Shown here: positions 8,995 through 17,400 of the stretch, one piece after another | Layout of the letters: every line of letters begins with the position of its first letter | Position numbering within the stretch: the stretch's first letter is position 1 | Source of the DNA: Cyclobacteriaceae bacterium | Lineage (GTDB): Bacteria > Bacteroidota > Bacteroidia > Cytophagales > Cyclobacteriaceae | Reading direction: 5' to 3' | Assembly (NCBI GenBank): GCA_028285445.1 | Contig: JANQPQ010000004.1 | Span: 122,672-186,671 of the forward strand | DNA length: 64,000 nucleotides | Position numbers and translations under genes: made by a program | The notes under the pieces: generated by a model | Seen by the model: only the letters and a program-made list of their open reading frames with translations | What the model was told of the DNA's origin: nothing | Databases searched by the model: none

Positions 8995-9039
8995 TTCTAG
9001 TTGAGAAGGCAGGATTGCAATTTGATAACCAAGGAAGAA

Positions 9040-10137
9040 TCAAACATTAAACCTAAAGTGCATGACATCACCGTCCAGCACTTCATACTCCTTGCCTTCT
9101 ATCGCCATCTTGCCAGCTTCCTTGCAGGCTAGCTCGGTTTTGTAAGTCTCATAGTCAGCTAACTTGATTACTTCAGCCTTAATAAAACCTTTTTCGAAGT
9201 CTGTATGAATTACCCCGGCTGCTTGTGGGGCTTTCCAGCCCCTTCGAATGGTCCAGGCCCGCACTTCCTTTGGGCCGGCGGTGAAATAGGTAATTAGACG
9301 CAGTAGGTCGTATGTTGCTCTAATTAATTTGTTGAGCCCCGATTCTTCTAATCCATATTCCTGCAGAAACACCTCCCTTTCCTCCGGGTCTTCAAGTTCG
9401 GCAATTTGAGATTCAATAGATGCCGAGACTATGATGAGCTGGGCATCCTCATCTTTGATTGATTCCCGGAGCGCGTCAACATGGCTATTTCCAGATTGCA
9501 GAGAGGCTTCATCTACATTAGCCACGTAAATTACTGGCTTGGCAGTAAGAAGCTGAAGATCGGCAACCACTTTTTTGTCATTATCGCTAAGCTCAGCATT
9601 TCTGATGTTCTTACCTTGTTCTAATGTCTCTTTTAACAAGGTGAAGACTTCCATCTCTTTCTTTGCGGCAGCATCTCCCGATTTGGCAATCTTTGCTACT
9701 CGCTCTATTTTCTTTTCAATTGTTTCCAGATCTTTCAATTGCAGCTCCGCGTCAATGATCTCCTTGTCAAAGACCGGGTTCACTTTGCCATCAACATGAA
9801 CGACGTTTTCATCATCGAAGCAACGCAATACATGTATGATGGCATCAACCTCTCTAATATTGGCAAGAAATTGATTGCCAAGTCCTTCCCCCTTACTTGC
9901 GCCCTTTACGAGGCCAGCAATGTCAACAAACTCCATTGTGGTAGGAATTACCTTTTCTGGAGAAACTAATTCTGTAAGTGTTTCCAATCTTGAATCTGGG
10001 ACGGAAACTACTCCTACATTAGGTTCGATTGTACAAAAAGGGAAGTTTGCTGCTTCAGCTTTCGCGCTGGATAGCGCATTGAAAAGTGTTGATTTACCCA
10101 CATTTGGTAAGCCAACAATACCTGATTTTAGTGCCAC
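9040..10137 (-). CDS. ychF: Redox-responsive ATPase/GTPase YchF (OLA1 family)
   Basis: 365 aa, full family length. The Obg-like G domain begins with [17 protein letters not shown] (P-loop), followed by [17 protein letters not shown] (G3 with the NxxGxG-type loop) and NVDE. The C-terminal TGS domain includes [20 protein letters not shown] and ends [10 protein letters not shown]. YchF binds ATP and associates with ribosomes; it is linked to translation and oxidative stress responses in E. coli. The start is GTG: the only in-frame start before an upstream stop. It lies 14 nt after the AI-2E family permease gene and is probably cotranscribed with it. Confidence 0.97.
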   Translation of the reverse strand: MALKSGIVGLPNVGKSTLFNALSSAKAEAANFPFCTIEPNVGVVSVPDSRLETLTELVSPEKVIPTTMEFVDIAGLVKGASKGEGLGNQFLANIREVDAIIHVLRCFDDENVVHVDGKVNPVFDKEIIDAELQLKDLETIEKKIERVAKIAKSGDAAAKKEMEVFTLLKETLEQGKNIRNAELSDNDKKVVADLQLLTAKPVIYVANVDEASLQSGNSHVDALRESIKDEDAQLIIVSASIESQIAELEDPEEREVFLQEYGLEESGLNKLIRATYDLLRLITYFTAGPKEVRAWTIRRGWKAPQAAGVIHTDFEKGFIKAEVIKLADYETYKTELACKEAGKMAIEGKEYEVLDGDVMHFRFNV

Positions 10138-10151
10138 TAATAGTGATTAAT

Positions 10152-11267
10152 TTAATTCCTGAAAACTCTATATTGTCTAAAGCCACGATATAGCTCTAAA
10201 CTCGAAACCCTGAGTATGGTGTAGAAAGGAATTGCGGAGATCATTCCAAACATACCGCCAACTAGCCCTCCTAACATCAGTTTGCCCAGCGTTGCGCCGG
10301 CAAAGATAACAACAAAAATCTCCAATGGATGTGCTTTTACACTTTTCGAAAATATCAGTGGTTGAAAGAGTAGATTGTCTGCAAGTTGAACTGTACTGAA
10401 AACTGCTATAATCTTAAAGACCAGGAAAAGCAAGGTTTGGCTATCATTGACACCTATACCTGCCGAAACCCCGATCGCTATTCCAAAAAGTGCGCCCAGC
10501 AACGGGCCCAGGTAGGGAATTAAATTGGCAACAGCAGCGAAAACAGCGATGGTTAGCGCGTACTTAATTCCTAAAATACTTAGGCCAATAGCAGCCAGGC
10601 TAAATATTGCAAACATCTGCAGCAGTAACCCGGCCAGATAGTTGGAGAAGAGCTTATCAATTTTGCTGAATGCGGAAATGCTTACTTCAAAATATCGATT
10701 GGGTATTAATGCAATCAATCTCTTTCGCATTGGGCCCATCTCGTAGAGGAGGAAGAAAGTTATAAAAGTAACAGCGACTAATCCGATAAAGAAGCTGCCA
10801 GTAAGTGATAGTAGTACATTTATTATGCTTCCAAAGTTTAATTCCTGGATCAGTCCCACTAAGCCTTCCTGGAGCTGAATAGCCAGGAAGCCTTCCTTCT
10901 GATCTGTAAGGTTATAAGAAATCATAAAATCTTCTATAGCCTTTAAGGGGCCTGCCATCTTCACAATCAATCGGTCATAATTGATGCCGCTCAAAACTTC
11001 AACCTGGTCGGAAACAACTGGGCTAAATAGATTTAGGAACAGACCAATTACCAGGATAAAGATCCAAAATGATATAAGTACGGCAACGATTCTTGGGGTT
11101 CTGATTTTAAAGAACTGGGTTCTGTCAATGTAGTTGGTTATTGGCTTTAGTATAGATGAAATAACTATGGAGATGACGAAATAGAAAAAGATGTTAGAGA
11201 ACAGCCAAGCCAAGAGGCCTATGGCCACAACTGCCAAGATGATATATACCAGGTTGCGGTTTATCAT
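10152..11267 (-). CDS. AI-2E family transporter (PF01594-type permease)
   Basis: 371 aa with about eight hydrophobic segments, starting MINRNLVYIILAVVAIGLL. The family pattern is visible in the C-terminal half: ANLIPYLGPLLGALFGIAIG, followed by a pair of helices with LADNLLFQPLIFSKSVKAHPL, the most conserved part. Members of the family include AI-2 exporter TqsA of E. coli and Na+/H+ antiporters, so the substrate cannot be told. It is located between the PUR protein terminator and ychF; its own promoter would have to lie in the 60 bp after that terminator, or it depends on readthrough. Confidence 0.9.
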   Translation of the reverse strand: MINRNLVYIILAVVAIGLLAWLFSNIFFYFVISIVISSILKPITNYIDRTQFFKIRTPRIVAVLISFWIFILVIGLFLNLFSPVVSDQVEVLSGINYDRLIVKMAGPLKAIEDFMISYNLTDQKEGFLAIQLQEGLVGLIQELNFGSIINVLLSLTGSFFIGLVAVTFITFFLLYEMGPMRKRLIALIPNRYFEVSISAFSKIDKLFSNYLAGLLLQMFAIFSLAAIGLSILGIKYALTIAVFAAVANLIPYLGPLLGALFGIAIGVSAGIGVNDSQTLLFLVFKIIAVFSTVQLADNLLFQPLIFSKSVKAHPLEIFVVIFAGATLGKLMLGGLVGGMFGMISAIPFYTILRVSSLELYRGFRQYRVFRN

Positions 11268-11280
11268 ATGGTTAAAATAA

Positions 11281-11310
11281 AAAAAGGCCCTTGCAACAAC
11301 AAGAGCCTTT
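11281..11310 (-). terminator. Intrinsic terminator of the PUR protein gene
   Basis: On the - strand AAAGGCTCTTG / CAAGGGCCTTT pair with one mismatch around a 6-nt loop, followed by a run of seven T. It lies 20 nt downstream of the stop of the DUF3276 gene and upstream of the AI-2E permease start, separating the two. Confidence 0.75.
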
Positions 11311-11329
11311 GAATGAGTTTATGTAGAGC

Positions 11330-11803
11330 TTACTCCCATTTGAGCTCGCTATCTATTCCTGATTCTTCGTCTTGAGCTTCAGCCTCAACGGTCTCTGTTT
11401 CTTCAGTAGGTGTTGTGTCCTCAGGGGCCTCTGCAACTGCTTCCTCTGTTGCCGGAGTCTCAGCTTCAGGTGATGGATCTGTGACGCTTGCCGGAGCAGA
11501 CTCAAATTCTACAGAGCTTTTCTCAAATTGACTAAAATCCACTTCGGGCATCAATTCATCTTTCACGTGATTAACGGTATTATTGAGGGCATTAACGAAT
11601 TTGTCAAAATCTTCTTTGTACAGGAAAATCTTATGCTTCTCGTAGCTGTAGCCATCATCCTTATACCTTCTTTTGCTTTCAGTGATTGTTAAGTAGTAGT
11701 CATTCGAACGCGTTGCCTTCACATCAAAGAAATAAGTACGCTTACCTGCCCTGACTCTTTCCGAAAAAATTTCCTGCCTTTCGGCACCATTATTCTCTTC
11801 CAC
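11330..11803 (-). CDS. PUR family DNA/RNA-binding protein (DUF3276)
   Basis: 157 aa with a GTG start. Residues 1-85 match the small bacterial PUR-alpha-like proteins (ERVRAGKRTYFFDVKATRSN, YYLTITESKRRY, HKIFLYKEDFDKFVNALN), which bind single-stranded nucleic acid as dimers in the characterised Borrelia homologue. Residues 100-150 are a low-complexity tail rich in E, A, P and T (repeats such as EAETPATEEAVAEAPEDT), followed by the end GIDSELKWE, which is often conserved. Transcribed alone, with its own terminator and a plausible promoter at 11854-11886. Confidence 0.92.
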   Translation of the reverse strand: MEENNGAERQEIFSERVRAGKRTYFFDVKATRSNDYYLTITESKRRYKDDGYSYEKHKIFLYKEDFDKFVNALNNTVNHVKDELMPEVDFSQFEKSSVEFESAPASVTDPSPEAETPATEEAVAEAPEDTTPTEETETVEAEAQDEESGIDSELKWE

Positions 11804-11853
11804 GATCCTTTAAGTTTTAGTTAAATTCTTGATTTTTTACACAAAATTCCGGT

Positions 11854-11886
11854 TAAATATAGTATAATAAATCAGATTATTGCAAA
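11854..11886 (-). promoter_or_regulatory. Candidate promoter of the DUF3276 gene
   Basis: On the - strand TTTG (11886-11883), 21 nt, then TATATTTA (11861-11854), one base off the Bacteroidetes TTTG-N19/20-TAnnTTTG pattern. It would give a leader of about 45 nt. Confidence 0.35.
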
Positions 11887-12023
11887 TGATAATTGGTTAT
11901 TTGCACAACATTTGGAGGCAATTTTCGTTGCTAATTTTTTTGCCCCTAGGGCTAATTAACGGAGATTTCCCACTCCAATACCAAAGAAAATACGTTAGTC
12001 TAGTCAGAGGCAGAACAAGGTAG
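11886..12023 (+). CDS. Possible 45-aa single-TM small protein
   Basis: An ATG-started frame of 45 codons ends 6 nt before the DUF58 start codon. The translation has one hydrophobic stretch (FSLLIFLPLGLI, residues 14-25) and a basic tail (KYVSLVRGRTR). It could be a small membrane protein or leader peptide translationally linked to the DUF58 gene, but the region is AT-rich and chance is not excluded; it also overlaps the upstream promoter region of the divergent gene. Confidence 0.22.
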   Translation: MIIGYLHNIWRQFSLLIFLPLGLINGDFPLQYQRKYVSLVRGRTR

Positions 12024-12029
12024 TAATTC

Positions 12030-12935
12030 ATGAAAGTAGATCTCAATCAGGTTCGGGAATTTGTTAACATTGAGTTCTTAGCAAAACAACTAGTTGAGGG
12101 CTTCATAACCGGCCTTCACAAGTCGCCATATCACGGCTTTTCCGTAGAATTTGCTGAACACCGATTATACAATACAGGAGAAAGCACCAGGCACATTGAC
12201 TGGAAAGTATATGCCAAGACTGATAAATTGTTCGTAAAGCGATATGAGGAGGAAACTAATCTTAGGTGCCAAATAGTGGTAGACAACTCCTCATCCATGA
12301 GATATCCTAAGGAGTCGAACGGAAAGTTACAATTCAGTATCTATGGAGCCGCTGCCTTGGCCTATCTTCTTCAAAAACAGCGAGATGCAGTGGGGCTCAC
12401 CACATTTTCAGACCAAATAGAACACCAGACTCCGATTAAATCTACCTCCTCCCACCTCAATAAGGTGTTCATTACCCTAGAAAACCTTCTCCAGAACCCT
12501 GGAGAGGCCAAAAGCACCAACGTAGCACCAGTTTTACACGAAATAGCTGAGAAAATCCACAAAAGATCGCTGATCATAATTTTTTCCGACATGTTTGACC
12601 AGCAGAGTGATTTGGCGGAGATTTTTAAAGCACTACAACATCTTAAGCATAATAAGCATGAAGTGCTTTTATTTCATGTAACAGATCATCAGACTGAATA
12701 TCATTTCGATTTTGAAGAAAGGCCTTACGAATTTATTGACCTTGAAAGTGGCGAAAAGCTCAAAATTCAGCCATCACAGATAAAAGATAGCTATCGAGAC
12801 CAGGTGGGAGATTACTACCATAATCTAAAAGTGCGTTGCGGTCAGCTGAAAATTGATCTGATAGAGGCAGACATCCGCAGCGATTACAATCACATTCTTA
12901 ATTCATACTTGGTAAAAAGAGCTAAAATGAGGTAG
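12030..12935 (+). CDS. DUF58 domain protein with vWA fold
   Basis: 301 aa. The DUF58 signature GESTRHIDWKVYAKTD is at residues 50-65, followed by LFVKRYEEET. A von Willebrand A domain follows, with the metal-site motif DxSxS intact (D85, S87, S89 in VVDNSSSMRYP) and IIFSDMFD near residue 190. DUF58 proteins usually work together with MoxR AAA+ ATPases, often next to Bat-type vWA proteins; no MoxR or Bat gene is adjacent here. It diverges from the PUR gene and converges on the ferredoxin gene. Confidence 0.92.
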   Translation: MKVDLNQVREFVNIEFLAKQLVEGFITGLHKSPYHGFSVEFAEHRLYNTGESTRHIDWKVYAKTDKLFVKRYEEETNLRCQIVVDNSSSMRYPKESNGKLQFSIYGAAALAYLLQKQRDAVGLTTFSDQIEHQTPIKSTSSHLNKVFITLENLLQNPGEAKSTNVAPVLHEIAEKIHKRSLIIIFSDMFDQQSDLAEIFKALQHLKHNKHEVLLFHVTDHQTEYHFDFEERPYEFIDLESGEKLKIQPSQIKDSYRDQVGDYYHNLKVRCGQLKIDLIEADIRSDYNHILNSYLVKRAKMR

Positions 12936-12947
12936 GAAGGTGGTTAT

Positions 12948-13298
12948 TCAGCCACCATGCATAAAGGTTTGCTTCTTTTTGAGCTCTTCCTCTGTCTCTA
13001 CATTGGTGGGGTCAGCAATACAGCAGTCAACAGGGCAAACAGCCGCACATTGGGGCTCATCGTGAAAGCCAACGCACTCAGTACACTTATCTGTAACGAT
13101 ATAGTAGAAGTCTTCGGAACCTGGTTCCTGATCTTGCTTGGAGTCCACCTGCACTCCTTTAAGTGTTGTAATGTGACCATCCAACTTTGTGCCCCCAGAC
13201 CATGACCATTCTACTCCCCCCTCATAAATTGCCGTATTGGGGCATTCTGGTTCGCATGCTCCACAATTTATACAATCATCAGTAATCATTATAGCCAT
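12948..13298 (-). CDS. 2x[4Fe-4S] ferredoxin
   Basis: 116 aa. Two cluster-binding sets are visible: C9-x2-C12-x2-C15-x3-C19-P and C72-x2-C75-x8-C84-x3-C88-P, the second with the enlarged gap typical of the Alvin-type / nitrogen-fixation-like ferredoxins that is widespread in Bacteroidota. Between them is a 50-residue insertion (WSWSGGTKLDGHITTLKG) and the tail has further Cys at 92 and 93. It is a soluble electron carrier; the partner is not identified. It diverges from the acyl-CoA reductase gene, with about 90 bp between the two starts. Confidence 0.92.
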   Translation of the reverse strand: MAIMITDDCINCGACEPECPNTAIYEGGVEWSWSGGTKLDGHITTLKGVQVDSKQDQEPGSEDFYYIVTDKCTECVGFHDEPQCAAVCPVDCCIADPTNVETEEELKKKQTFMHGG

Positions 13299-13387
13299 TT
13301 CTCTCCCTCTCTTATTAGTTGATTATCTTTGTTCCTATTCAAAATTAGGTCAAATGGTGCCATTTGACAAAGAATTAGCAATTGCCA

Positions 13388-14404
13388 ATGATACAACAAC
13401 AAATTGTAGATTCATTTGTTCAGTTGGGAGAACGGCTTGAGAATCTCACCCGCGAAAAGACGGAAGATATTGAAGCCATGGCTCTGGCAGAAAACCCCTG
13501 GTTCACTGCTGAAAATGTAGCCTTAGCCATCGAAGGAATTAGAAAATATCTGCATGAAGAAAAGGTAAAGGGATGGCTTAAGTCTTACACTTATTGCAAT
13601 AACCCAAGCCGTGTGGGGATTATCATGGCAGGCAATATTCCCCTGGTAGGTTTTCACGATTTACTCTGCGTACTGCTAAGTGGCAACCTGGCGGTTGTTA
13701 AAACTAGTAGCAAGGATAGCGCTTTAATTGAATGGCTCTTGCGGGAATTTGTAGAAATAAACCAAGAGGCGGCGGCACGGATAGAGATAGTGTCTAAGCT
13801 TCAGAATATAGAGGCTGTAATCGCCACCGGAAGTGACAACTCCGCCAGGCAATTCGACTTCTATTTCTCAAAGTACCCAAATCTTATTAGAAAAAACCGG
13901 ACGTCTGTTGCGGTATTGAACGGCTCGGAAAAGAGAAGTGACTTTGAGGCATTGTCAAAAGATGTATGTCAGTATTTTGGCTTAGGCTGTCGAAATGTAT
14001 CTAAGGTCTATGTTCCCAGAGATTTTGGCTTTAATGAGTTACTAGAAGTACTGGCTGCTGAAAACACGAACATGGACCATCACAAGTACGCAAATAACTA
14101 CGATTATAATAAAGCAATTATGCTGGTTAACGGTCGGGAGCATTTTGACAATGGGTCGCTGCTGTTGACAAATAGTGAAGAAATGGTTTCTCCCATTGCC
14201 ACACTCTACTACCAGTATTATGATAGCTTACCTGCACTGGAACGGGAGTTGGCATCACAAGAAGATAAGATCCAATGTGTAATTGGCAAAGATGGTTGGT
14301 TTGGTAATAGCATTGACTTTGGCAAGGCTCAACAGCCAGAGTTGCAAGACTACGCCGACAATGTAGATACTATGCAGTTTCTAAACCGCCTCAGTGTCAA
14401 CTAA
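13388..14404 (+). CDS. LuxC-type acyl-CoA reductase
   Basis: 338 aa from the ATG at 13388 (a TTG two codons upstream is possible). The sequence matches the acyl-CoA reductase family PF05893: SRVGIIMAGNIPLVGFHDLL, then LSGNLAVVKTSSKDSALIEW (nucleotide-binding part of the aldehyde dehydrogenase fold), ATGSDNSARQF and RKNRTSVAVLNG. The Cys in YFGLGCRNVSKVYVP is at the position of the ALDH active-site Cys. Such enzymes reduce acyl-CoA or acyl thioesters to aldehydes with NADPH; the substrate in Cytophagales is not known. Ends 1 nt before the stop of the convergent giant gene. Confidence 0.88.
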   Translation: MIQQQIVDSFVQLGERLENLTREKTEDIEAMALAENPWFTAENVALAIEGIRKYLHEEKVKGWLKSYTYCNNPSRVGIIMAGNIPLVGFHDLLCVLLSGNLAVVKTSSKDSALIEWLLREFVEINQEAAARIEIVSKLQNIEAVIATGSDNSARQFDFYFSKYPNLIRKNRTSVAVLNGSEKRSDFEALSKDVCQYFGLGCRNVSKVYVPRDFGFNELLEVLAAENTNMDHHKYANNYDYNKAIMLVNGREHFDNGSLLLTNSEEMVSPIATLYYQYYDSLPALERELASQEDKIQCVIGKDGWFGNSIDFGKAQQPELQDYADNVDTMQFLNRLSVN

Positions 14405-14405
14405 A

Positions 14406-17400
14406 CTATTCGCCTCGTAAGATTTCCACCCATCCGGTGTACTCCCTTCCCGCAATTACTAGTGTGTAATAATAGATTCCTTCAGAAACCCCATCAGCTC
14501 GCCAGTCATTCTGATAGTCTTTAGCTTCATGTATCAACCTACCCCACCTACTTGAAATCATTAAGCTTGTTTGTGAATCTGGCAGATTACGTATAAAGAA
14601 GGTATCGTTATAACCGTCATCATTGGGGGTGAATATATTAGGGAAAATTAGTTGATCATCAAATGGCACATCCGCATTCAGCACAATCTGGCATTGATTA
14701 TCATCCTCCACAGTTATGCGATACTCTCCAGCGTACAAGTTCTCTAACAATATCTTAGTGGTCTGCGACTGCGGGTCAAAACTGGCCGGCAAGGGGCTCG
14801 TGTCGGGCTGAGGGTTATTGAAAACGGGTGTCACCAACTCTGCAGAGACAGTGTAGGGGCCGGTGCCGCCGCTGATATTATCAATTAAGATTGACCCAGT
14901 CGCTTCATCAGTAAAAGATTCCGTAATAGTACTTACCTGGGCACTGAGCGGGTTGGCCGGTTTGCCGATGGTTATCGACTCGGAATCCGGACACACATCG
15001 TTCAAATCGTTTCTAAACATAATGTTGTTTGTCCCAACCGGAAGATTTGTAAGCATGTCTCCGCTGTTAAAACTTGTCCACACCGCTCCGTCCATAGAGT
15101 ATTCATAAGGATCTGCCCCGCCATTCACGGTAATCACCGCGCTACCACCGTTGTTGTCTTCGAAGCAAAGGGCACCTACTATTTGGCTCACCTGGGCGTC
15201 TATTGTGGTATTAAAAGACACAATATCAATATTGCCACCCGCAAAACAGACGTTAGCATCTTCTATTAGGTAGCCGTATGTACCTACATCCAAATTCTGG
15301 AAGTCTGGGCTTGATTGTGTTACGGCGCCATTTGGACCACTAAGTGTGAAGGTGAATGGTGCTACCCCCCCGGAGATATTAAATGTAATTGATCCATTTT
15401 GACCATTGCAGTCAGCATCTGCTACGGTTGACGTATGAGTAAAGCAGGGAATACTACAATCGGAAACGTTAATATCTATCGTAGCAACTGGACCATTGCC
15501 ACAAATGTTTACTTCTGCAATGTAGAAAGTCGTCTTCCCCACCGTGTTAACATCCACTTGTGCTGCCGAAGGTGTAAAGCTTCCACCAGTAGCTACCTGG
15601 TTGGTAAGAGCCATATCATCGAACCAAACTAAATTACTTCCAGTTGCGTCCAAAGTGGGGATAGCATCTCCGAGGCAAAGGGCTACAATGGGTATGGCTA
15701 CACCGGGAGCAATAGGCTCTGCAGTAACTACAACTTGCAACTCTGAAGCCGGGCTTTCATTACAGCCAATATTTTGAGTAACAAAGAATGAAGTTGTACC
15801 CGGGGTTGTCAAATCAAGCTCTGAGGGGCCTGGCGTGAAATTGGTGCCGGTACCAACCTGTGTACTTAGGCCAGCATCGCTGTACCATATGATGCCTACA
15901 CCTGTTGTAGATAAAGTTGGGGCCGCGCTATTTACACAAAGCTCCAATGGACTTGATACTATTGGTGCGGGGCTAAGGTCTACCACGTTGATGTCCACTT
16001 GCGCCGCCGGAGACTCACCGCATCCGAGGTCATGGGTTACAAAGAAAGTCGTTGTACCCAAAGTTGAAACATCCAACTGTGCTGGGCCAGGTGTAAAGTT
16101 CGGACCAGTACCTACCTGATTTCCTGGCAGCAATCCTGCGTCGTCGTACCAAACTATGTTAGTCCCGACAGCGGTTAGCGTAGGTATGGGGTCATTAAGG
16201 CAAATTGTAACACTACTTGTTGTTGGAGGGTTTTGAGTGGAGGGATCAATGGTAATATTGGTAACCCCAGTTGTTGTTACGCAGCCGGCAGCAGTTACAG
16301 TCTCTTCTACCTGCACTGTGCCTGTGGGTCCCGAACCCCAGTCTACCACAATTGCATCAGTGTTTTGGCCTGATACGATTGTACCCCCGGTCACAGTCCA
16401 TAAATAGCTATTGCCCGCCACTGCGAGTGTTGAATAACCAACTCCGGTTTCGTTTTCGCAAACGGTTAAGGTTCCAGTTATAGATGGAGTTGGAATTGAG
16501 TTAATGGTAATATTGAACAAAGGGGTGGTTACATCGCAGCCAGCCGTAATTACTGATTCCATTACTGATAAAGTACCAGCGCCAGCCGATCCCCAATCAA
16601 CAGTTATGCTGTTTGTACCAAGCCCTGAGGTTATGGTACCTCCTGTTATGTTCCAGTTATAGTTATTGCCTGCTACAAGTGGAGTAGTGTATACCACTCC
16701 GCTTTGATTTGCGCAAACGTCAGCTGAACCAGCAATAGCAGGTGCAGGAGTACTGTTTATGTTAATGGCCTGTGGGGTCGTAGTAAATATGCAAGTCGTA
16801 AGTGGGTTTGTTTCTTCCACCTGAATTGAGCCTGCACCGGCAGCGCCCCAATCCACTGTTATGCTATTTGTTCCAGCCCCAGATACAATAGCTCCCCCAA
16901 CAACAGTCCATAAGTAATTATTACCAGGAACGTTTGGCGTAGAGTAAATTACACCCAATTCATTCTCGCAAACTTCCACAACACCAGCTACCGCTGGTGC
17001 GGGGTTAGCATCTACCGAAACCGGAAGTGGTGCAGAAAGCACCACGCAGCTTGCGGCTGTTACCGTTTCCTGTACACTTACCGTTCCCGCTCCTGCGCTA
17101 CCCCAATCAACCATTATACTGTTGGTACCATCTCCTGATGTAATTGTACCACCAGTTACTGTCCATGCATAAGTATTACCCGCAACATTAGGGGTAGTAT
17201 AGTTTACCCCGGTTGTAAACTCGCAAACACTCGCTTGTCCGGTAACCGTAGGTGTGGGAGTCAAATAAATAGTCACATTAAGATCGGGGGTAGTTACCTG
17301 GCAGCCAGTGGCGGTAATCTCTTCGGTAACGGAAACTGTACCTGCTCCGGCGGCGCCCCAATCCACTGTAATACTGCTGGTACCTGCACCCCCAGATATT

